Below, in pieces: positions 1 to 8,700 of a DNA stretch of 64,000 nucleotides. This DNA comes from Symsagittifera roscoffensis (taxonomy: Eukaryota > Xenacoelomorpha > Acoela > Convolutidae). The translations under genes and the position numbers were made by a program. The stretch lies in contig NW_026971149.1 in NCBI RefSeq assembly GCF_963678635.1, forward strand, positions 680,001 through 744,000, read 5' to 3'. Within the stretch, counting starts at the first letter, position 1. Every line of letters begins with the position of its first letter. The notes under the pieces were generated by a model. It saw only the letters and a list, made by a program, of their open reading frames with translations. It made no database searches and was not told the DNA's origin.

Positions 1-2025
1 TTTGCGACCCTGATGATCCGTCGCGACTATCGCGACCGGATCGGAGGTGGCGCGACCAAAACATCGTGACCCATATTTGGTATGCCCAGACTCTCGCGAC
101 CGAGAGTTGCCGTTTCCAGGCTTTCGCGACCGAAAAACTAAGGCGCGACTTTCGCGACCGAGGCGGATACGGCGCGAGCCTGCGGCTCAGGAATTGGCGT
201 GACCGGCGCGACCAAACTTAGCCATTTCCAGAGTTTCCAGACCCAGATGGAGACGGCGCGACTTTCCAGACCAACATGGAAACGGCGCGACTTTAAAAAA
301 ATTTTTCAGGGTTTTTTCGACCAAGGTGGAGACGGCGCGACTTAAAAAAAATTTCAGGGCTTTTTCGACCGAGGTGGAGACGGCGCGACTTTAAAAAATT
401 TTTTCAGGGCTTTTTCGACCGAGGTGGAGACGGCGCGACTTTCGCGACCATGGTGGATATGGCGCGACTCAGGAAACGGCGCAAATCAAAAGGCAACGGC
501 GCGACCGGCTTGGCCAGCGCGAACAAAAATTAGACTTTCAAAATTTTTGCGACCGGGGTGGAGACGGCGCGACTTTCCAGACCGAGGCGGAGACGGCGCG
601 AACAAAAACCATTTCATTGCGACCGTCCAGACCAAGGCGGAGACTGCGCGACTTTCCAGGACAGGCAGAGACGGCACGACTAAGAAACAATTCTTTGCAA
701 CCTTGGTGGATGCGGCGCAATTTTAGCAATCAGATTGGAAACATTCCAGATCACGGTGCATACGGCGCGACTTTCCGGAACAAAGCGGAGACGGCACGAC
801 TTTCCGGACCGAGGCGGAGATGGCGCGACGAAGAAACAATTCTTCGTGACCAAGGCAGAGACGACGCGACTTTTCAGACCAAAGCGGAAACGGCGCGACA
901 TTTCGGACCAAGGCGGAGACGGCGCGATTTTTCAGACCAATGTGGGGACGGCGCGACTAAAGTTTTATTCCTCCCGACTGATTTGGATACGGTGCGACTT
1001 TCCACACCAAGGTGGTGACGGCGCGACTTTTCTGACCAAGACGGAGAAGGCGCTACTTTCCAGACAATCGCGGAGACGGCGCGACCAAAAGAGATCATTA
1101 CTAGCGACCAGGGTGGAAGCGGCGCGACTTTCCAGACCAAGGCGGAGACGGCTCGACTTTTTAGACCAAAGCGGAGACGGAGTTACTTTCCAGACCGAGT
1201 TGGAGACGGCGCGACTAAGAAAAAAATGCTAACCACGATCAACGAGACCCACTTTGAAACACAAACTAAACAATCTTTTTCCATCTAACACGAACTCTTT
1301 AAGAAGTCACTGCTCAAAAGTTCAGAAGAAAACTACATCACCCGTCCTTCACTACAATAAACAATAAAAGCTGAACACTCTCTGAAACCCGGATGAGTGG
1401 AACCAGTTCTAAACTAGTATTTATAATTGGACAAAACTATAACTTTCTATCTTTTAAAAATAACACTAACTAACCAATCATACTCCATCTCTAACACCAA
1501 CCCTTATTTGTAAGTGCTGAAACTACTTGTAGTTTCAGCACCAGAGCAATTTGAATAAACCTTAGACTACAGTTGGTCTCTTTCTGCAAAAACTCTAAGA
1601 ACTAATACACAAAAACCAGTATACACTAGATCTTTTCAGACTAGGAGCTATAAGAGTAAAATTAAGATTGGTATTAGAATAAGAAAACAAGAACTCGCAT
1701 GAATCTATATGGCCGAAAAAAATAACGTGACGAACAGACGGTGTACCTTCTCTGAAATTACTCTATGAGTATAACCAAAAGTTCATAACTCATCTCGTGC
1801 GACCATAATTCTCAATGAAGAACTTAAGTAACCTAGAATTAGACATTCAAAAGTAGAATAAGACAATTGCAAATGGAATGGAGAATTTAATAGAAATAAG
1901 TCTCAATAAGTCTACGCCAATTTTTTGAACAATACGAGAGTTACCAGGTATTGCAAGAAGACCAAGAACAAGGCGTGCACAACAATACGGAAGGAACCGA
2001 CCAATCCCCCATATGCTAGTGAAAC
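1..2025. repeat. Left copy of ~2.03-kb direct repeat
   Basis: This segment recurs almost base for base at 13629-15654. I spotted about six differences, for example near 323, 673, 1110, 1562, 1720 (one-base indel) and 1884. Its left end is cut by the window edge. Its right end is sharp: after GTGAAAC near 2025 the two copies diverge completely. The first ~1.2 kb is a minisatellite and the remaining ~0.8 kb is AT-rich single-copy-like sequence with no supportable ORF. Together with the right copy it brackets a BEL retrotransposon. I see no LTR hallmarks, so a tandem or segmental duplication is the simplest reading. Confidence 0.9.
220..1226. repeat. GC-rich ~30-bp minisatellite, left array
   Basis: Degenerate head-to-tail repeats with a core close to GGCGGAGACGGCGCGACTTT, followed by a short variable link such as CCAGACCAA or AAAAAATTTTTTCAG. 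The spacing is often about 30 bp, sometimes 45-60. Because 30 is a multiple of three, stop-free arginine-rich frames appear on both strands (for example 617-1018 and 735-1232). These are by-products of the repeat, not genes. The GC content contrasts sharply with the AT-rich flanks. Confidence 0.85.
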
Positions 2026-3089
2026 TTAAGTCTCTTCCTTTCGAAATAATTTTAGCACAAAATTCTACACTTGCGTAGATGTGTAATTTTGTTACGTCCC
2101 ATACAATTTTTGTTTGATGGCAATATCTCTTGTCGAAAATTTAAAAAAAAATTTTTTGCTCTGCTGTCAAGCATCCTACTCTCCACATTTTTTGTTGAAT
2201 ACTTGAGTGCCCATTTTAGAAACTTCCTAATTAATTGGTGGGCTCTGGACTCAAATTTTGACCCAACCTGTTTGTTTTTGTCATTGACAACATTTATCAA
2301 CTTCTGAGGTTGCTCCTTAAAAGTGACGGTTATTCGCTTTCGCTACAAAAATGAGTCTTCCTGACTTTTTAATACACTTTTCTGCGTAAATTTACGTTTA
2401 AGTTACGTTTGACACTATTATCTCTGAGGTCCCTGGTATATCAAAACATTTATTCATTGAAAGTATTTTTGTGTTCTATAAGATTTTCGCACAGTGAATC
2501 CCATTCTTCCTTCTTCCGAAAGAGTTGATTCAGTTTTGTGAGCGTGTTCAACAGTTTCACGATAGTTCAGTCAATGGTTGAAAGTTACTATTTCAGCATA
2601 GTGCTTTTAAGTCAACCTCAACCATAATTACCAAGTTGTAAAAGTACAAATAGATGGCATCTGTTTCAGCAAACTGTTGATTATCTCATAACTTTTTTTT
2701 CTGAGTCTTTCGTGCAAACCCTAAAATGCGTCACACACCTAAGCCTCTGGCTCTTAAGGGTGATTGACAAAATCATCTTGTAATTTTAAAACTCGTCGAC
2801 TTCATCAAATGGCACTGCAATTTCCCTAGCTCTCCTAACTTAATTATCTCATTAGCTTTCATTCTAGTCAAAATTCTTTTCGAAATCAATTCCTGTAAGA
2901 CTCGGTTTCTCTCACTCCTAAATCTACTAGGTACAAATTCCCAAACCATAGATCCCTTGCCTTTTAGGAGTATTATAAAGAAGATTTTTTCTTAAAAATA
3001 TGTAAAAAACTCATCAAACAAACACTCGTTTTCCACGTAAAAAAAAGTTTCCCTTTTCCTGAATATGCAACTAGTTCTTCAGGAGCAGC
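2026..3089. other. AT-rich spacer without a recognisable gene
   Basis: Unique AT-rich DNA between the left direct repeat and the BEL target site. Short ORFs such as 2071-2307 have no recognisable motif and no coding signature. I see no RNA gene or repeat here. Confidence 0.5.
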
Positions 3090-3094
3090 AATAT
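3090..3094. repeat. Target-site duplication (AATAT), left
   Basis: AATAT directly precedes the 5' LTR, and the same five bases follow the 3' LTR at 12855-12859. Five bases is the usual length for BEL/Pao integration and fixes both outer ends of the element. Confidence 0.9.
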
Positions 3095-3139
3095 TGTTGC
3101 AATGCAAATGTAGAGTATAGAATGTAGAGTATAGATGCA

Positions 3140-3146
3140 TATAAAA
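3140..3146 (+). promoter_or_regulatory. TATA-box candidate in 5' LTR
   Basis: TATAAAA lies 45 bp inside the LTR. A pol II start about 30 bp downstream would fall near 3170, right at the beginning of the tRNA-like segment. It follows the direct repeat of TGTAGAGTATAG, which could be a U3 element. Position and sequence are the only evidence. Confidence 0.5.
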
Positions 3147-3171
3147 CTGAACCAAAATGTAACAACAATAA

Positions 3172-3251
3172 GCACAGTTGGCCGAGTGGCCTAAGCTAAC
3201 GCCGATTATACAGGTTAACAGTTGACGTAGGTTCGAGTCCCCCACCTGCCC
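3172..3251 (+). promoter_or_regulatory. tRNA-like segment with A and B boxes inside the 5' LTR
   Basis: TGGCCGAGTGG at 3179-3189 is a good pol III A box (tRNA D-arm) and GGTTCGAGTCC at 3230-3240 a good B box (T-arm). The ~41-bp gap and ~80-base total length resemble a class II (Leu or Ser type) tRNA. The 3' part ends CACCTGCCCA, but the 5' part GCACAGT does not pair well with it, and the T stem is imperfect, so a functional tRNA is unlikely. It could be a captured tRNA, a tRNA-headed SINE relic or a pol III promoter used by the element. The same segment is in the 3' LTR. Confidence 0.6.
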
Positions 3252-3560
3252 ATGTATTAGTATACTAAAAACGGGGGTTACATCCTATTTTAACTGTTTT
3301 TTGGTTCTAATTCGGTTCAGCCTTGATTAAGGTTGACCGCCAAAAAGAGCAATTTGTCTCAAGGACATTACCGACCGGTTCTTGTGGCTAGCTTGCGCCG
3401 TTTTGTACAAAAAACGGACAGATGCAAAAAATGTTATATGATGTTCTGATCAATAGAAAAATGCCGAAATTATTTTATTGACCGAGTTATTTGCCGAGAA
3501 ATATCTCTTACTAATTTACGGATTTGGAACAGTTTTTTTTGGAGATTAGCGAGCATATTT

Positions 3561-3578
3561 TGGCGCCCCACAAGGGAC
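3561..3578 (+). other. Primer binding site (minus-strand priming)
   Basis: TGGCGCCCCACAAGGGAC begins three bases after the 5' LTR. It starts with TGG, the complement of a tRNA CCA tail, as expected for tRNA-primed reverse transcription. I cannot name the tRNA. Confidence 0.75.
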
Positions 3579-3707
3579 CCGACGGAATCCGAAGTTATTC
3601 CTGAATTTGTACAAGGGACCCGACGGAGTCCGAAGTTATTCCTGAAATTGCACAAGAAACACGACGGAGTCCGAATTTATTCCTGAAATTGCACAAGGGA
3701 CACGAGC
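3570..3707 (+). repeat. 41-bp tandem repeats in the BEL leader
   Basis: Units start at 3570, 3611 and 3652, with a partial fourth at 3693. Each begins ACAAGGGAC or ACAAGAAAC and continues through GACGGAGTCCGAA to ATTCCTGAA. The first unit begins inside the primer binding site, so its 3' half is iterated. The period is not a multiple of three, so this is non-coding. Confidence 0.85.
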
Positions 3708-4641
3708 GTTTGTTTTTGTTCCGCCTCTCGTTCTTTTGAAATACGCTGAGAATATCGCAGCGACGAAAAACACGGAGAATCTCGCAGTAAATTCACAGCA
3801 GGATTTCCGAGAGCAGCAGACATTTGTTTGCAAGAACATCAGAGGCCGCTGCAGCGTGACCAACTGCAGAGACATCTAAGCACAGATGCACTAGAGTTCG
3901 ATTCCTTTCCCGACAACTTCATCTTCGTGGTGACCATTCCTTTTCCGTAGTGCACACAACAGAACAATTTCCTGTAACCATACAACCCACAAGACTGATT
4001 GATGAGTAGCAGATCATGTGTTGCAGATTACTGAGGTGCAGATAAGATTGAGGCCTACCGAGAAATTCAAGTGTCGATTGAGTTGTCAAGCGCAGACCAG
4101 CTACAGACGTTTTGTGGAAGTGATAGAAGCAATCATGGAACAACTTCTCTGCGTCTGGCCGATGGTTTGACAACCCGAAACCGGTGTCGCCAGTCTCCAA
4201 TTAAAACTGTAAGACTCGACTAGTTTAAGACTCTCATATTGTGCTATAAAATTTTATACGCTGTCATACATCTTGAAAAATTTTTCCGCAAGCTAGCCCC
4301 CGGTAATTTTTCTCAATACCCAAAAATTTTGGACAGTTCCGTTGAACTGAAATATCTTAGTCGGTACATAGACAAACTGACTTGACATTTTTTCTCGATA
4401 CCAAAAATTTTTGGATATATGTGAACGGAATATTAATCAGTGAAATCGGAACATAGACAAGAGGTACTGGACTAGTTTTTTGGGTTGGTTTATGACTCGA
4501 ACCTGCTGACCAAAATTTTCTGAAAAATTTTGTATAAAAAGTAAAAAAATTGCCAAAAAATCCTCAAAACGTCTCCAGAACTCTGCGAAACTGTGCTGTA
4601 AGATGACACCAACCTTATATTAAGTGGTCTGGTAGCGAAAT

Positions 4642-4720
4642 ATCAGGCAAATTAAGTTGAGTTTTTTCATCCTCAGGTTTCTTCCGCGTGTGTTGTTGGA
4701 ACTTAACCAATTTGCCTGAT
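4642..4720 (+). other. Leader hairpin 1
   Basis: ATCAGGCAAATT at 4642-4653 is the exact reverse complement of AATTTGCCTGAT at 4709-4720. Pairing extends inward (AAGTT with AACTT) past a four-base bulge. The loop contains TTTCATCCTCAGGTTT and GTGTGTTGTTGGA, which recur in the second block near 4868-4905. A structured RNA element is likely. Confidence 0.6.
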
Positions 4721-4816
4721 CCCCCACCCACCATTGGTGAAACTGAAAGCCAGTTCGCTTCGAGTAAAACAAAGCCGTTTCAGCCCGTCATATTATTGAC
4801 TTCGTTGCGTGACAGT

Positions 4817-4920
4817 AAAGTTAAGTGGTCAGGTACGGTGATATTAAGTGAGTTAAGTTGAATTCTTTCATCCTCAGGTTTACTCCGTGTGTGTTGTTGG
4901 AGTTCAACCGACCTACTTAA
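4817..4920 (+). other. Leader hairpin 2, relative of hairpin 1
   Basis: This block repeats the 4622-4725 layout about 195 bp downstream: AAGTGGTC...AGTTAAGTTGA, then TTTCATCCTCAGGTTT, then GTGTGTTGTTGGA and a complementary arm. The stem sequences have changed (ATTAAGT with ACTTAAT, GTTGAA with TTCAAC) while the loop is conserved, which suggests selection on structure plus loop. It lies about 60 bp before the accessory ORF. Confidence 0.5.
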
Positions 4921-4979
4921 TTTTCCAACCCCATTGGTACTTAAGCGTAACGAAGCCGTCGCATAGGTCCCCTAAGTGT

Positions 4980-5624
4980 ATGGTATTCATTCTAGGAGCT
5001 AGTTCTTTGGATCACGCGCTCCGAAAACTTCCCGCTCCGTCCCAGAAGCGCGTCAAAGATACTTGCTTTACGAAGCCAGGTTTAAGTTTGAACTTTAACG
5101 CTAGGGACTCTCAGAAAACAATACAGTACTACCTTCATCACTACTTGTCGCACCGTAACGACCTCGTAATTTGGCACGACGCCATAAATAACTCGATAAG
5201 TAGGCACCGCAGCAACAATAACCGCAAGCTGAGTAGTGAGCAACTTGTCAATTTGTTATTAAGGTATAGGACAAACATTTGTGCGATCGTATACTGTAGA
5301 CGCAACGGAACCGAGGATATAGAGGAAAGTTTAGGTTCAACAGGTATTCTCATTCTCAACGTCGTTAAAGACTTTATCTCTAAGCGTAAGGCTAAGGACC
5401 AGGTACTAATTGAGAAGTACAAAGAGCTTCACCAGCCTCCTTCCCTTGAGTTAAAGACTCTCCTCCTTCTAAGGCGTTATAGCGCTAATCTTAACATCCT
5501 TAAGACACGTAAGAAGCGAAACCGCTTACCCCTCAAAGCTCGGAAAGCTATAAGAAATAGGCTTCAGGTAGAAGCTTTGAGACGTCAAGTTCCCCCGTCT
5601 TGTAAGCTAATGTTGATTTACTAA
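4980..5624 (+). CDS. Accessory ORF of BEL element, SGNH-like protein (tentative)
   Basis: A 214-codon ORF from the first ATG (4980) to TAA, lying between the leader and the gag-pol ORF. The frame is open back to about 4887 but has no earlier ATG. The start MVFILGASSLDHALRK resembles SGNH block I (G-x-S-L), KPGLSLN could be block II, and LVIWHDAINNSIS stands where a GxND block III would be. The following IAQ/CAIVYCRRNGTEDI and ILNVVKDFISKRKAKD stretches look like core strands and helices. The C-terminus is very basic (KTRKKRNRLPLKARKAIRNR), fitting nucleic acid binding. No DxxH block is visible, so catalysis is doubtful. A DNA-replication or envelope role cannot be excluded. Confidence 0.6.
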   Translation: MVFILGASSLDHALRKLPAPSQKRVKDTCFTKPGLSLNFNARDSQKTIQYYLHHYLSHRNDLVIWHDAINNSISRHRSNNNRKLSSEQLVNLLLRYRTNICAIVYCRRNGTEDIEESLGSTGILILNVVKDFISKRKAKDQVLIEKYKELHQPPSLELKTLLLLRRYSANLNILKTRKKRNRLPLKARKAIRNRLQVEALRRQVPPSCKLMLIY

Positions 5625-5717
5625 TGCAAATTTGATTACATACCAAAACAGTATCTCATTTTATTGATTGTTTTCTATAAGTGAGCATCCGTAGAATATT
5701 GTCAATTTGTGAAAAAC

Positions 5718-8700
5718 ATGGACGAAAAATTCCAAAGTAAGATACGCAAGTTATTCGAAACCCGTCTAAATCTAGAAAATGAGCTGCTTAAAGGTCACTC
5801 ATTATTACTTGAGTACATTGAGAATAATAGTCGCACTACAAAAATTGATAATGCTGTTTACAAATGTAAAATTGCGTTGGAAAAAGCTGTCGACGTCAAT
5901 GAGCAATTAATTAGGTTAGCGGGAAAAACAGAAAATCCTGAAAAAATTATTGCTCAGCAAGACCTTTGGCTTAAGAAAGTAACCGAAATGAACGATAAAG
6001 TAATGCACGAAGCTCAGAGTTACAAGATGAGCCTTGAACCTTCGTCATTTCCAGCAGCCGGCATTACAGGGAGCAAGGGATCTTTACAACAAACTAGGTC
6101 TGAGACATCCTCACACTCGCACAAAACAAGTGATTCAGCAGCACGAGTATCTGAAAACAGGTCTAAGGTCTCTAATAAGTCTAAGGATAGTAGAAAGCTT
6201 GACTCACATAAGTCTGATAAATCTGCTTCCACTCGTCATACGTCGACTGTTCGCACTATGTCATCAAGTGAGAAACGGCATGAGTTAGCTTTAGTAAAAC
6301 GACGCCATGAGGAGCTGGAAAGGCAGTATCAAGTATCTTTAAGACTTAAAGAGCAAGAGAACCGTCTTAAGTTTGAACAAAGTCAGCTGGAACTAGAGCA
6401 ATTGGCTGAAAATCATAAAAAGCAACTAATTGAAATGGAATTGAAAGCGTTTGAACTTGAGGACAGTTCATCTGAGGTTAGCGAGAAGGTAGCGGAAAGT
6501 AACTTAACAGGAGTAAGTCAACCTATTTCAAAGGTAGCAACCGATCGAACTAATGATTGGGTAGACTCTGTTAGTTCACAAGCACCTCCCGACGTTGCTA
6601 GTGCGCCAGGTTTGCAGGCCTTCACTCATGTACCCGTTTCGTCAGGACCGACGACTTCCGCCCTCCTTGCTCATGCAATTCACACCAGTAATAGTCATAA
6701 CCATGAGCACACAGCATTGAGTGACCCTGGAATCCATAGTTATGGACATCGGGCTATGCCTCAATTTGGCAGTGCAAGCCGTTTGCCATTGCAAGCTTCT
6801 GTTTCATTCCCAGCCTCTGTTCCATTCCCAGTTAACAATATGCATTCTAGTGCACACGTGCTACCACCACCGTCTGCTGTTCCTTTACAGACCATGAGTT
6901 CAAACATAACTAATGGTAGTTTTGCCATCGCGCAACCGGAATCATTACCTGTCCCAATGTTACCGGCCCAACCCGGTTCTGGTTTTGTTTCTTTGTCGCC
7001 TGCATTTGCTGGCGGTGGCTTCTCATCTTCTGGAGTAAACCCAACGCCGGTTTGCTTTTCGGCACCTAATTGCCATGCTGCGCCAGTCCAGACGCAACAT
7101 AATCTTCCCTTTGTTCCGCATACTGTGTCACCTAATATCAACGATTACTACACAAGTGATGCAAACTTATGGCGATTGGCAGCTACAACTCCAATCGTCA
7201 CGCGTGCTCAGTGTTGTAATGCTGGAAACATTTTTTCTAATGTGACAACTATTGTCCCATCGTGTAACACCGCCGCTCCGTATGCTAGTGGTGGGACTGT
7301 GTATTTTAATACTCCCCCAGTTCATCCACAACATGTTCCGCATTTTGTCAATCAAACTAATACTGGTTATCAGCCAGTCAATGAAGACTACGCACCGTCT
7401 CCCGCTTATCCGAACCAAGGTTGTTCATCGGATCGACCTCTCTCCGCTCGTGAATTGGCGGAATTATTAATGCATAGCCGCAAAGATCATCTTCCTGAAT
7501 GGAAGTTAGCCCAGTTTGACGGCAACCCGTTAAATTGGCACGAATGGTTTGGTCAGTTTAAGTCCACCGTTGATTCCGCTGTTCTCACCGATGATACGAA
7601 ATTGACATACTTAAAAACGCTCGTCACAGGCAAAGCAAAAACCGCAATTGCGGAGTTTAGTTATAGTGGCGTTATGTACAAGGATGCACTGGCCACCTTG
7701 CAACGGAAGTTTGGGCAACCACATGCCATTGTTGGTGCGCATCTTGATAAGCTGAATACTTTTCCTCCACTTAAGATGCACAATTCGGAAAATGTCATTA
7801 GTTTCTCCTCTGCCATATCTGGCCTCGTAGCAGTTTTCAAATCATTGTCTTTCAACGATGATCTAAAGAGTGTTAACCTGTTAAACCAAGCTGTTAGTAA
7901 ACTTCCGCCTAACCTCAAGGAGGCTTGGTCAATGCATACTGTTAGACAGAATTGGCAGCGACCAACACTCTTAGACTTTAACAACTGGTTGAAAGAAAAG
8001 GCCGAGGGGCATGAAAGATTACGTTTACTCAGCTCTAAGGCAAAAAATGAAGAACCGGTTAAACCAAAAACAACCAAAGTTTTTGCAGCCAATAGCCAGG
8101 TAACTAGTAAGGCTCAGGATAAGTCTCAGGATAAGTCTAAGTTTCCGCCGTGCGTTTTGTGTAAGGGTAGTCATGCATTGTGGAATTGTGCTGTTTTTAA
8201 GGAAAAGAATGCTACTCAGCGAGCAAAATACGTAGCTGAACAGAAACTTTGCTTCGCTTGTCTCAATGGCAATCATAGTTTCCGGCAATGTTCTAGAGCA
8301 AAAAAGTGCCCGAAGCCAGAGTGTGATAGCACACATAATGTCTTGCTCCATGGAGCCGAAAGAATATTTCCTCGGAAGGAAAATTCAAATGTCTCGAATA
8401 AGGCTGGAATAAACAAATCCAAGGAGAATACAAACACTTCCACCCATGCCGCTGTTAGTGATGTACTTGACATTGAATCTTCTAAAGGGTTGTTGCCAAT
8501 TGCAACACTTGGTGTATCCTCGGATGTAACCAGTCTCCTGACGTTGGTTCTTTGTGATAGTGCATCGACTCACTCCTGGGTGTCTTCGTCACTCGTAAAG
8601 CGTCTCGGCTTAGTAGGGGAGCCCGTTAACTTGTCAATTAGTGGTTTCAATTCGACCACCGTTGTTGAGACTCAGAGAGTCAAGTTTACAGTTTCCTCCG

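Larger units (their letters stand above)
3095..3557 (+). repeat. 5' LTR of BEL/Pao element
   Basis: 463 bp, starting TGTTGCAATG and ending GCGAGCATA, matched without a visible difference by 12392-12854. The 3' terminus is TA rather than the usual CA; the target duplication supports this boundary. It contains a TATA-like box, a duplicated 12-14-bp TGTAGAGTATAG motif near its start and a tRNA-like segment. Confidence 0.95.
3708..4979 (+). other. Long untranslated leader of the BEL element
   Basis: About 1.3 kb without a supportable gene. It includes an imperfect direct repeat around CCAAAAATTTTTGGA-like sequence (about 4300-4390 and 4390-4470) and two related hairpin blocks upstream of the accessory ORF. 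The polypyrimidine run followed by CATCCTCAG|GT in each hairpin block could be read as a splice acceptor, but no matching donor is evident. Confidence 0.55.

Noticed and set aside
424-1232. Overlapping arginine-rich ORFs (also 14052-14860)
   Set aside because: They are produced by the ~30-bp minisatellite, whose period is a multiple of three; several frames on both strands are open at once.
2071-2307. Small ORF with hydrophobic composition
   Set aside because: AT-rich spacer translation, no motif, opposite-strand ORF overlaps it completely.
3172-3251. Genuine tRNA gene
   Set aside because: A and B boxes are good, but the acceptor and T stems do not pair properly, and the copy sits inside an LTR; annotated as tRNA-like only.
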